Assembly (NCBI GenBank): GCA_016793325.1 | Contig: JAEUKI010000034.1 | Location: forward strand, 1 to 64,000 | DNA from: Myxococcales bacterium | GTDB lineage: Bacteria; Myxococcota_A; Polyangia; Polyangiales; Ga0077539 | DNA length: 64,000 nucleotides | Direction of reading: 5' to 3' | Shown: positions 9,222-17,855 of the stretch, piece after piece | Numbering within the stretch: position 1 is the stretch's first letter | Layout: each line of letters opens with the position of its first letter | Notes under the pieces: generated by a model | The model's database searches: none | What the model saw: only the letters and a program-made list of their open reading frames with translations | Told to the model about the DNA's origin: nothing | Program-made: the position numbers and the translations under genes

Positions 9222-11603
9222 TCAGAGCATGTGGATCGGGTCCACATCGACCACCACGCGCACGAACGGCGGTGGGTGTGCGTCGAGTTCAGCCACGAGC
9301 TGGTGGAGCACTTTGCGAAGCGCCGGACGTTCGCTGGCGCGAAGCATCGCTTGCATGCGCGTGCGCGAGCGAACGCGCTCGATCGGCGAGGGCGCGGGGC
9401 CGAGGAGCTTGACGCTCCCGTCTTGGCACTCGGGGATCTCTCGAAGAAACCGCGCGATGTCCTCGGCGACGTCCCTGACGCGCTGCTCGTCGAGCGAGTC
9501 CATCTTGATCGCGGCGATGCGACCAAACGGCGGATAGCCAAGCTCTCTGCGCGCGGCCACTTCGTCTTCGTAGAAGCCCTCGTAGTCGTGCGTCCTCGCG
9601 CGGTGCAGCACGGGGTGGTTCGGCTGAAACGTCTGGATGAGCACGCGGCCCGAGAGGTCTTTGCGGCCCGCGCGGCCCGCCACTTGCGCGAGGAGCTGAA
9701 ACGTCCGCTCGCACGCGCGAAAGTCCGGCAACGAGAGCGCCGCGTCCGCCTCGATCACGCCCACGAGCGTCACGCGGGGAAAATCATGGCCCTTGGTCAC
9801 CATCTGCGTTCCGACGAGGACGTCGATGTCGCCGCGACGGAGCTTGTCGAGCACCGCTTCGGCGCCGGCGCCCGAGGCCACGTCGCGATCGAGCCTGCCC
9901 ACGCGCGCCCTTGGAAACGCTGAAATAATGCTCTGCTCGAGCTTCTCGGTCCCCACGCCGATGAGCGTGACGTCCGGCGATCGGCACTTGAAGCACACGC
10001 CCGTGAAGGGCGTCGTGAAGTCGCAGTAGTGGCAGCGCAGCGCGCCTTCGCGGCGGTGCAGCACGAGCGCCACCGAGCACGACGGGCACTCGAGGGCCTT
10101 GTCGCACGCTCCACAACGAACGCTCGGCGCGAACCCTCGACGATTGAGGAACAAGATCGTCTGCTCGCCTCGGTCGAGCGTCTCGTCGATCGCGCGCACG
10201 AGCGGGAGGCTCAACAAATCGTGCCCCGTCGGTCCGCGTCGCCCGACCTTGCGGAGGTCCACGATCTCGACCGCGGGCAGAGGAGCGCTCGTCGCGCGCT
10301 CGGGCAGCTGCAGCAATCGATAGCGCCCTTCGTTGGCCGCGTAGAAGCTCTCGACCGAAGGGGTCGCGCTGCCGAGCACGCACACGGCGCCTGCGCGATG
10401 CGCGCGCAAGATCGCGAGGTCGCGGCCGTGATAACGAAAGTTGTCGTCCTGCTTGAAGCTCGGGTCGTGCTCTTCGTCGACGAGCACCAAGCCGAGGTCT
10501 TTGATGGGCGCGAACACCGCGGAGCGCGCCCCGATCGCGACCTTGCATTCGCCCGTGTGGAGCCTGCGCCACATCGCGTGGCGCTCTGTGTCTTTGAGCC
10601 CCGAGTGGAGCACCGCGAGGTCGTCGCCGAAGCGCGCGCGATAGCGGCCGACGAGCTGCGGCGTGAGCGCGATCTCGGGCACGAGGATGAGCGCTCCGCG
10701 ACCCGCGCGCTGCACAGCGTCCACCGCGCGCAGGTACACTTCGGTCTTGCCCGAGCCCGTGACGCCGTGGAGCAAGAACGACTCGCGTCGGTGCTCGCGC
10801 ACCGCGTGAACGATCGCCTCTGCCGCGGCCGCTTGCGCGCCCGTGAGCGACGGAGGCGTGTCTCGGTGAACGGCCTTTCCGAAGAAGGGATCCGCGGGGA
10901 CTTCTCTGCGAGAGACCTCGACGACGCCGCGGTCCGCGAGGCGCTCGACGACCTCGCGCGCGGTCTTCACGTGCGCGCGCAGCTCTTTGAGAGAGACCTC
11001 GCCCCGGGCCTCGAGGATCGCGAGGATCTGCGCTTGTTTGTCGCCCCTCGCTTTGCGCGGGTCGTCCGTCTTCTTCGAGGCAGTTGCGCTCGTCGCGCTC
11101 GTCGGGGCCGGCGCGATCGGCGCGAGCTTGACGAAGGTCTCTTCGCGCACCGAGGCCCACTTGGCGCGCAGCGATTTGCCCTTGGCGCGAGGGTCGTTGG
11201 CGAGCGAGCGCTTCTCGCGACGATCGACCGCGGGCGCCGCCGCGCGAAGCACTTCACCGACGGGATAGAGGTAGTACTCCGCCGCGTCGCGCAAGAAGCG
11301 CAAGAGCTCGGGGTCGAACACGGGCTCGTCGTCGAGCACCGTCGTGACGGGTCGCACGCGGTCGAGCTCGATGCCGCGCGGAGGCGTGGTGCGGCACTCG
11401 AGCACGTAGCCCACGAGCTGCTGCCGACCGAACGGAACCACCACGCGACCGCCCGGCGCGACGTTGCGCGTCATGCCTTGCGCGACCGAATACGTGAAGC
11501 TCCCCCGCAGCGGGAGCGGAACAGCGACGTCGATCCACAGCGCGGGCGCGGGCTGCGCGGGCGTCGCGAACAGTTCGGGTTGACGCAGTGTGGTAGCAGT
11601 CAT
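9222..11603 (-). CDS. priA: primosomal helicase PriA
   Basis: The product has 793 residues. PriA restarts stalled replication forks by recognising the fork and loading the replicative helicase. Visible features are an N-terminal fork-binding domain (WIDVAVPLPL through VGYVLE), Walker A GVTGSGKTE near residue 280, and Walker B DEEH near 375. The zinc-binding insert has eight Cys (CGACDKALECPSC, CHYC, CFKC) near 487-530. A helicase C-terminal domain follows, with GTQMVTKGHDF and VAGRAGR. The length is at the upper end for the family because of a charged, Ala-rich insert around residues 115-220. The ATG at 11603 is chosen over the longer frame because the PriA-like sequence begins soon after it. 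Confidence 0.95.
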   Translation of the reverse strand: MTATTLRQPELFATPAQPAPALWIDVAVPLPLRGSFTYSVAQGMTRNVAPGGRVVVPFGRQQLVGYVLECRTTPPRGIELDRVRPVTTVLDDEPVFDPELLRFLRDAAEYYLYPVGEVLRAAAPAVDRREKRSLANDPRAKGKSLRAKWASVREETFVKLAPIAPAPTSATSATASKKTDDPRKARGDKQAQILAILEARGEVSLKELRAHVKTAREVVERLADRGVVEVSRREVPADPFFGKAVHRDTPPSLTGAQAAAAEAIVHAVREHRRESFLLHGVTGSGKTEVYLRAVDAVQRAGRGALILVPEIALTPQLVGRYRARFGDDLAVLHSGLKDTERHAMWRRLHTGECKVAIGARSAVFAPIKDLGLVLVDEEHDPSFKQDDNFRYHGRDLAILRAHRAGAVCVLGSATPSVESFYAANEGRYRLLQLPERATSAPLPAVEIVDLRKVGRRGPTGHDLLSLPLVRAIDETLDRGEQTILFLNRRGFAPSVRCGACDKALECPSCSVALVLHRREGALRCHYCDFTTPFTGVCFKCRSPDVTLIGVGTEKLEQSIISAFPRARVGRLDRDVASGAGAEAVLDKLRRGDIDVLVGTQMVTKGHDFPRVTLVGVIEADAALSLPDFRACERTFQLLAQVAGRAGRKDLSGRVLIQTFQPNHPVLHRARTHDYEGFYEDEVAARRELGYPPFGRIAAIKMDSLDEQRVRDVAEDIARFLREIPECQDGSVKLLGPAPSPIERVRSRTRMQAMLRASERPALRKVLHQLVAELDAHPPPFVRVVVDVDPIHML

Positions 11604-11659
11604 TGCAGAGTCGCTCGACGCTGAGAGTAGGCTGCAGAACTCGCGAGCGCGAGAATGGT

Positions 11660-11795
11660 GCAGACATACTCTGTCCCGCCGAAACACGGACAATTTCCCC
11701 ATTCGCCGAATGCGTCGTCGCAGGCCTTCTCAATCGCGCGGCGCTTTGGGAAATTGCCGCCGATTCACGGCTTCGAAACGTTTTGCTCTCGACGC
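11660..11795 (+). repeat. duplicated upstream region, copy 1
   Basis: This stretch upstream of the lipoprotein at 11862 matches 14585-14720 at roughly three quarters of positions by eye. Shared blocks include GACATA-CTCTGTCC, GACAATTT-CCCATT, the region around CTTTGGGA-ATTGCCG and CAGCTTCGAAACG-type ends. It lies between divergent priA and the lipoprotein gene, so it probably contains promoter and leader sequence carried along in the gene duplication. Confidence 0.6.
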
Positions 11796-11861
11796 GCAGC
11801 GCTCGACATTCAAACGCTCGTCGCGCCACTGCAAGCACCACTATTCATCGATGAGGACATT

Positions 11862-14411
11862 GTGAAAGCTCAACTGCGATATCTCCCACTGCTCGCGCTG
11901 GCGATCGCCGCGTGCTCGCCTCCCCCGGCGGGCAACGACGGCGGCGACGGCGCGACGGACAGCACCCCCGCGGACACTCGTACGGACTCGCGCACGGACA
12001 CCGGGACCACAACGGACACCGGCGTCGATCCCGACACCGGCGTCGTCACAGACTCGGGCGTCGACCCCGACACGGGCGTCGTTACGGATTCGGGCGTCGA
12101 TCCTGACACCGGCGTCGTCACCGACTCGGGCATCGACAGCGGCGTGGTCGTCGACAGCGGCATCGATACCGGCGTGGACACAGGCGTCGATACGGGCGTG
12201 GACACCGGTGTCGATACGGGCGTCGACACGGGCGTGGATTCGGGCGTGCCGATGTGCCCCGCGATGACGGGGACGCTCACGCTGCCGATGGGCATGGTGA
12301 CCGGCACGCTGCCGATGACGCCGAACGCGATCAACAACGTGTCGTGCACGACGAACACGTTCCAGACCGGCGAGCACGTGTACGCGCTCAACGTCGCGAC
12401 GCGCACCGGCGTGGTGTTGAGCACGGCAAACGCAGCGACGACGACGGACACGTCGCTCGTCATTCGCCGCACGTGCAACGACATCGGGACGGAGATCGCG
12501 TGCGACGACGACGGCGCCAACGACGGCACCAAGTCCTACGTCCGCGCGGTGCTCGAGCCGGGGATGTACTCGGTGATCGTCGACGGGTTCCGCACGGCGG
12601 GTCCGTATCAGCTCGACGTGTCGAGCTTCACGCCTGCGGCCAACGCGACGTGCGCCTCGGCGACGGCGTTGACGGCCGCGATGGCCACGATGGGAACGAC
12701 GGCCAACGGCGGCTCGACCAACTCGCCCTGCCGCACGTCCACGGGGACCATCAACGGCGGGCAGGTGTACTACTCGTTCGCGATTCCAGCGAACTCGCGC
12801 GTGAACTTCGCGGTGACCGCGACGGGTATGCAGAACGTCCGCGCGTACCTCACCGACTCGTGCACCGCGACCACGTGCGCGGGAAGCAACACCACGAGCA
12901 CGATGGGCACGGCCGTGAACCTGGGCGCGTCCAACTCGACCGCGGCTCCGCGCACGGTCATCCTGGCGATCTCGAGCACCTCGCTCACGACCGCGGGCGA
13001 TTTCTCGATCACGCCGACGGTGACGGCGCTCGCGGCCAACGCGGCGTGCGCGGCCCCTACGGCGCTCACGGCGGGCGCCGCGGCGGTCAATGGCAACACG
13101 GACACCGGCGGATCGCCGGTCTCGTCCTGCACGGCGGACGCGACCGAGCTCTTCTACACAGCGACGATCCCCGCGAACTCGCGCGGGACGTTTACGCTCA
13201 CGCACACCGGGACGCAGAGCGCGCGCGTTCGCGTGCTCGACAACTGCGCGCCCGCGAGCTGCCCGACGTCGACGACGAGCTCGACCACGGGCGTCGCGAT
13301 TCCGGTCGACAACACGACGGCCTCCGCGCGCACCGTGATCCTCGCGGTCGCGAGCAACTCGACCTCCACGGCGAGCACGTTCGGTATCGCGCACACGAGC
13401 AACACGATGTTTGCGGCCAACGCTGCGTGCAGCGCGCCGATCGTCGTCGCGCCCGGCGCCTCCGCGATGATCGACACCATGGCGGCTGCAGGCACGCGTC
13501 CGATCGTGTGCAACACCGCCGACGGTGACGTGCTCTACTACTCGGTGACCATCCCCGCGCGCAGCTCGATTCCCGTCACGCTCACGCGCGGCGGAACGCA
13601 AGACGCGCGCATGCGCGTGCTCGACTCGTGCACCGCGACCTCGTGCGCAGCCAACGTCGCGACGACGAGCGCGACGGGGGTCACGGCGTCCATCGACAAC
13701 ACCACGGCCGCAGCGCGCACCGTGTTGATCGCCGTCGGCAGCACCTCGACGTCGACGCCCGCCACCGCGACGCTCGCGGTCGGAACGGCCACGCCGATCG
13801 TCACGTACACGGAGTCCATGACCCCGGCGATGTGCGACGACCTCACGATGGCATCTCCGGCGGCGGTCGTTCTCGGAGCGACCGGTGACGACGCCACGAC
13901 GGCCCGCCTCGCGCTGCCGTTCAACGTGTCGTTCTTCGGAGCAGTGTCGAACGAGTTCAGCGCGAGCACCAACGGATTTGCGCAGATTTGGGCGATGGGA
14001 TCGACCGGGACGCCCTCGTCGACCTTCACCAACGCCGTCATCCCCAGCACCGCTGCTCCCAACAATCTGCTCGCGGTGTTCTGGGACGACCTCGAAGTGA
14101 CGGCCAGCGCCAACATCCGCACGGCGACCTTCGGCGGGATGCCGAACCGTCGCTTCGTCATCGAGTGGAACAACGTGTTGAATCGCAACGCGACGGGCTC
14201 GACGATGCGCTTCCAAGCGAAGCTCTTCGAAGGGACCAACGTTGTCGAGTACCACTACTGCGCGCTCTCTGACGCCGCGAGCCCCGTCTTGACGGGCAAC
14301 AGCGCGACGATCGGCATCGAGAACGCTGCGGGCAGCAACGGCACGCAGCACTCGAACAACACGGCGATGAGCATCACCCTCGCCAACGCCATCCGTTACA
14401 CGCCGATGTGA
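11862..14411 (+). CDS. repeat lipoprotein with nidogen-like C-terminal domain, copy 1
   Basis: The product has 849 residues from GTG 11862, with GAGGA just upstream. Signal peptide MKAQLRYLPLLALAIAAC ends in a lipobox. An Asp/Thr/Gly/Val linker (residues about 20-125) leads to four beta-sandwich-like units of about 115-125 residues. The first resembles PPC domains (GMYSVIVDG); the others carry the phrases (L/V)(F/Y)Y(S/T)-x-x-IPA and RVLDxCxxxxC. The last 200 residues contain NNLLAVFWDDLE and resemble nidogen-like (NIDO) domains. It is probably a surface adhesin or scaffold. The neighbouring gene at 14776 is a paralogue with one extra unit. Confidence 0.7.
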   Translation: MKAQLRYLPLLALAIAACSPPPAGNDGGDGATDSTPADTRTDSRTDTGTTTDTGVDPDTGVVTDSGVDPDTGVVTDSGVDPDTGVVTDSGIDSGVVVDSGIDTGVDTGVDTGVDTGVDTGVDTGVDSGVPMCPAMTGTLTLPMGMVTGTLPMTPNAINNVSCTTNTFQTGEHVYALNVATRTGVVLSTANAATTTDTSLVIRRTCNDIGTEIACDDDGANDGTKSYVRAVLEPGMYSVIVDGFRTAGPYQLDVSSFTPAANATCASATALTAAMATMGTTANGGSTNSPCRTSTGTINGGQVYYSFAIPANSRVNFAVTATGMQNVRAYLTDSCTATTCAGSNTTSTMGTAVNLGASNSTAAPRTVILAISSTSLTTAGDFSITPTVTALAANAACAAPTALTAGAAAVNGNTDTGGSPVSSCTADATELFYTATIPANSRGTFTLTHTGTQSARVRVLDNCAPASCPTSTTSSTTGVAIPVDNTTASARTVILAVASNSTSTASTFGIAHTSNTMFAANAACSAPIVVAPGASAMIDTMAAAGTRPIVCNTADGDVLYYSVTIPARSSIPVTLTRGGTQDARMRVLDSCTATSCAANVATTSATGVTASIDNTTAAARTVLIAVGSTSTSTPATATLAVGTATPIVTYTESMTPAMCDDLTMASPAAVVLGATGDDATTARLALPFNVSFFGAVSNEFSASTNGFAQIWAMGSTGTPSSTFTNAVIPSTAAPNNLLAVFWDDLEVTASANIRTATFGGMPNRRFVIEWNNVLNRNATGSTMRFQAKLFEGTNVVEYHYCALSDAASPVLTGNSATIGIENAAGSNGTQHSNNTAMSITLANAIRYTPM
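12001..12246 (+). repeat. 12-base tandem coding repeat (Gly-Val-Asp-Thr)
   Basis: Here a 12-base unit coding GVDT, with variants GVDPDT, GVVTDS and GIDS, is repeated for about 245 bases. It forms the extended linker after the lipobox. The same kind of repeat is present in the genes at 14776 and 58311. Confidence 0.8.
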
Positions 14412-14584
14412 TCGTCGCGCCCGAGCTCGGGCGCGGACGGACGTTCTCGGCGGGCAACAGCTCGCGTTCAACGAAATCGGAGGGGGTGAACGCTCGGCAG
14501 AAGACGCCAGCGGCTCCGTGCTCCGCGCAGGAGAGCGGCGCTGCGGCGCGTCTTTGATTGCGCGACACACGGGGCGCACGCACG

Positions 14585-14720
14585 CGAAGGACATATTCTG
14601 TCCGTCAGAGGGGCCGACAATTTTCCCATTGGGCAAAAGCGCCGCGAGGGGCTTCTCAAGCGCTCGTGGCTTTGGGAGATTGCCGCTGATTCACAGCTTC
14701 GAAACGCCGCTGCTGAACCG
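14585..14720 (+). repeat. duplicated upstream region, copy 2
   Basis: This is the counterpart of 11660-11795. It occupies most of the 364-bp gap between the two paralogous lipoprotein genes. The rest of the gap (14412-14584) has no supported gene. Confidence 0.6.
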
Positions 14721-14775
14721 TTCACGCCCGCGACGGGCGTGCGCCAGTAGTAGCCCCACAAATCAAGAGGACATC

Positions 14776-17691
14776 GTGAGAGCTCAACTACGTTATCTAC
14801 CGCTGCTCGCGCTGGCGATCGCTGCGTGTTCGCCTCCCCCGGCGGGCAACGACGGCGGCGACGGCGCGACGGACAGCACCCCCGCGGACACTCGTACGGA
14901 CTCGCGCACGGACACCGGAACCACAACGGACACCGGCGTCGATCCCGACACCGGCGTCGTCACAGACTCGGGCGTCGACCCCGACACGGGAACCACCATG
15001 GATTCGGGCGTCGATCCTGACACCGGCGTCGTCACCGACTCGGGCATCGACAGCGGCGTCATCGTCGACAGCGGCGTGGTCGTCGACAGCGGCGTCGTCG
15101 TGGACACGGGCGTCGTCGTGGACAGCGGCGTGGTCACCGACTCGGGCGTCGGTCCGATGTGTCCCGCTCCCGCGGGCGCGATCACGCTGCCCATGGGCTC
15201 GGTGACGGGAATGCTCGCGGCGATGCCAGCGGGCATCAACAACAGCATTTCGTGCTCGACGGCGACGTTCCCGACGAACGAGCGCGTCTACTCGCTCAAC
15301 GTGACGGCGCGCACGGGCCTCGTGCTCTCGACGGACAACGCAGCGACGACGTTCGACACGGCCGTCGTCATTCGCCGCGTGTGCAACGACATCGGCTCGG
15401 AGATCGCCTGTGACGACGACAGCGGATCGGGCACCAAGACCTACGTCCGCAGCGTGCTCGAGCCCGGAATGTACTCCGTGATCGTCGACGGGTTTACGTC
15501 CGCGGGCGGACCGTTTCAGCTCGACTCGTCGGTGTTCACGCCGGCCGCCAACGCGACGTGCGCCTCGGCGACCGTGCTCACGATGGGCTCGGCGACGATG
15601 GGCTCGACGGCCAACAGCGGAACGAACCAGTCCCCCTGCGGCTCGATCGAGGGCACCGGACAGGTGTTCTACTCGTTTACGGTCCCTGCAAATTCGCGGG
15701 CGAACTTCGCCATCACCGCGACGGGCATGCAGAACGTCCGCGCGTACGTGACCGACTCGTGCACCGCGACGACCTGCCGCGGAACGGCCACCACGACCAC
15801 GATGGGCACGGCGGTGAACGTCGCGGCGCCGAACCCGACCGGGTCGCCCCGCACGGTGATCGTCGCGATCTCGAGCACCTCGGCGACGACGGACGGAGCG
15901 TTCACGATCCTGCCGACGGTCGCGACGCTCCCGGCCAACGCCAACTGCGCGATGCCGACGTCGATCGCGATGGGCGCGATGGCGATGGGCGACAGCATGA
16001 TGGGCGGCGCTTCGCCGATCGGCTGCAGCACGGCCGAGGGAGAGGGCCTCTTCTACTCGATCGTGGTCCCCGCCAACTCGCGCGCCACGCTCACGACCAC
16101 CCGCGGAGCAACGCAGAACGTCCGCACGCGCGTGCTCGACTCGTGCACCGCGATGACCTGCGCGGCCAACTCGATCACCTCGAGCGCGACGGGCCAGACG
16201 ACCACCGTCGCGAACACGACGGGCTCGCCGCGCACGTTCATCGTGCAAGTGGGCAGCAGCTCGAGCACCACGCCAGCCTCGTGGACCCTGCAGTACACGT
16301 CCGCCGCGCCGCTCGCGGCGAACGCGGCGTGCTCGACGGCGACGTCGCTCGCCTCGGGCGCGATGCTCATGGGTGACACCGCTGGCGCGGCGATCACCGA
16401 GCCCTGCTCGTCGGACAACCCGCAGCTCTTCTACACGGTGTCGATCCCCGCGAACTCTCGCGCGAACTTCTCGCTCACCCGCGGCGGAACGCAGAACGTC
16501 CGCGCGCGCGTGATCGGCACGTGCGGCGCGATGTCGTGCACCCAGTCGATCTCGACCTCGTCGGCCACCGCGTCGACCTTCTCGGTCACCAACACGACCG
16601 CTGCGCCGAGCACGGTGGTCATCGCGGTGAGCAGCACCACCAGCGGCTCGCCGGGAACCTTCACGCTCGCGTACACGGGCAGCGCGACGCTCCCGAGCAA
16701 CGCGAGCTGCGCGGCTCCGTCGACGCTCGCCCCGGGCTCGATGGTGACGGTCAACACTGCTATGGGCGGCGGTCCGGCCGTGGGCTGCGACACGACCTCG
16801 GGCGGCGAAGTCCTCTACTACTCGGTGACCGTCCCCGCGACCTCGGCGGTCAGCCTGTCGCTCACGCGCATGGGCGCAGACAACGCCGTCATGCGCGTCG
16901 TCGACAGCTGCACGGCCACGGGCTGCTACGCCGGAGGCTTGACCACCTCGGCCACCGCGGCCACGACGCTCCTCGAGAACCCCTCGATGGCGCCTCGCAC
17001 GTTCATCGTGTCCGTCGGGAGCACGACGACGACGACCGTCACCGCGACGCTCGCCGCCGCTGCGCCCACGATGCTCGCGTACACGCAGAGCAACACGCCC
17101 GTGATGTGCGACGACATGGCGATGGCCACGCCCGTCATGGGCTCGGGCGGCAACCTCACCGGCGACGACTCGACGAGCGCGCGCACGATGCTGCCGTTCT
17201 CGATTTCGTACTTCGGCGCGATGGTCAACGAGTACAGCGTGACGACCAACGGCATCGCGCAGCTCTGGACGATGGGCATGGCGGGTTCGCCCACGACCGA
17301 GTTCGTCAACGCGCCCATCGGATCGAACGCGAGCCCGAACAACTTCATCGCTCCGTTCTGGGACGACCTGCAGTTCGACACCCCGAACACCGCGCGCACG
17401 GCGACCTTCGGCGCCGCGCCGAACCGCCGCTTCGTCATCGAGTGGACCAACATCCGCAACCGCAACGTGTCCGGTTCGACGATGCGCTTCCAAGCGAAGC
17501 TCTTCGAAGGGACCAACGTGGTGGAGTTCCACTACTGCGCGTTGTCGGCCGCGATGGATGCCTTCCTCACGGGCTCGAGCGCCACGATCGGCCTCGAGGG
17601 TCCGACGGGCGTCGAGGGATCGCGCGCCGCGTTCAACTCGGCCAACGCGATCAACCTGATGAACGCGATCCGCTTCACGCCGCGCCCGTGA
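14776..17691 (+). CDS. repeat lipoprotein with nidogen-like C-terminal domain, copy 2
   Basis: The product has 971 residues from GTG 14776, with AAGAGG five bases upstream. The signal peptide is nearly identical to that of the preceding gene, and the low-complexity linker is shared. It has one PPC-like unit plus four repeat units (junctions such as LPANANC, LAANAAC, LPSNASC), one more than copy 1. The C-terminal domain contains NNFIAPFWDDLQ. It is a tandem paralogue; the extra unit suggests unequal recombination between repeats. Confidence 0.7.
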   Translation: MRAQLRYLPLLALAIAACSPPPAGNDGGDGATDSTPADTRTDSRTDTGTTTDTGVDPDTGVVTDSGVDPDTGTTMDSGVDPDTGVVTDSGIDSGVIVDSGVVVDSGVVVDTGVVVDSGVVTDSGVGPMCPAPAGAITLPMGSVTGMLAAMPAGINNSISCSTATFPTNERVYSLNVTARTGLVLSTDNAATTFDTAVVIRRVCNDIGSEIACDDDSGSGTKTYVRSVLEPGMYSVIVDGFTSAGGPFQLDSSVFTPAANATCASATVLTMGSATMGSTANSGTNQSPCGSIEGTGQVFYSFTVPANSRANFAITATGMQNVRAYVTDSCTATTCRGTATTTTMGTAVNVAAPNPTGSPRTVIVAISSTSATTDGAFTILPTVATLPANANCAMPTSIAMGAMAMGDSMMGGASPIGCSTAEGEGLFYSIVVPANSRATLTTTRGATQNVRTRVLDSCTAMTCAANSITSSATGQTTTVANTTGSPRTFIVQVGSSSSTTPASWTLQYTSAAPLAANAACSTATSLASGAMLMGDTAGAAITEPCSSDNPQLFYTVSIPANSRANFSLTRGGTQNVRARVIGTCGAMSCTQSISTSSATASTFSVTNTTAAPSTVVIAVSSTTSGSPGTFTLAYTGSATLPSNASCAAPSTLAPGSMVTVNTAMGGGPAVGCDTTSGGEVLYYSVTVPATSAVSLSLTRMGADNAVMRVVDSCTATGCYAGGLTTSATAATTLLENPSMAPRTFIVSVGSTTTTTVTATLAAAAPTMLAYTQSNTPVMCDDMAMATPVMGSGGNLTGDDSTSARTMLPFSISYFGAMVNEYSVTTNGIAQLWTMGMAGSPTTEFVNAPIGSNASPNNFIAPFWDDLQFDTPNTARTATFGAAPNRRFVIEWTNIRNRNVSGSTMRFQAKLFEGTNVVEFHYCALSAAMDAFLTGSSATIGLEGPTGVEGSRAAFNSANAINLMNAIRFTPRP

Positions 17692-17748
17692 AGCTCGCGC
17701 CCTCGCGGGCGTGACTTCGTCTGGCTCGACGCACACGAAATCCGACGC

Positions 17749-17781
17749 TCAGCGCCCCTCAAGGGGGGGGGGCGACGCTGA
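17749..17781 (+). terminator. stem-loop after lipoprotein copy 2, possible terminator
   Basis: TCAGCG pairs with CGCTGA, and the inner CCCC with part of a run of ten G (17763-17772). It lies 58 bases after the stop. There is no T-run, so it may be only a structured 3' end. Confidence 0.35.
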
Positions 17782-17855
17782 CCTCGGCTGACGAAATCGC
17801 CCCTCCCCACTCTCCGCTACGGAGCGCGGGGCATGGGTGTATCCTCGCGGCCGCG

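Noticed and set aside
12001..12246. Repeat array considered as CRISPR
   Set aside because: The unit is 12 bases without spacers, is in frame, and codes a GVDT linker.
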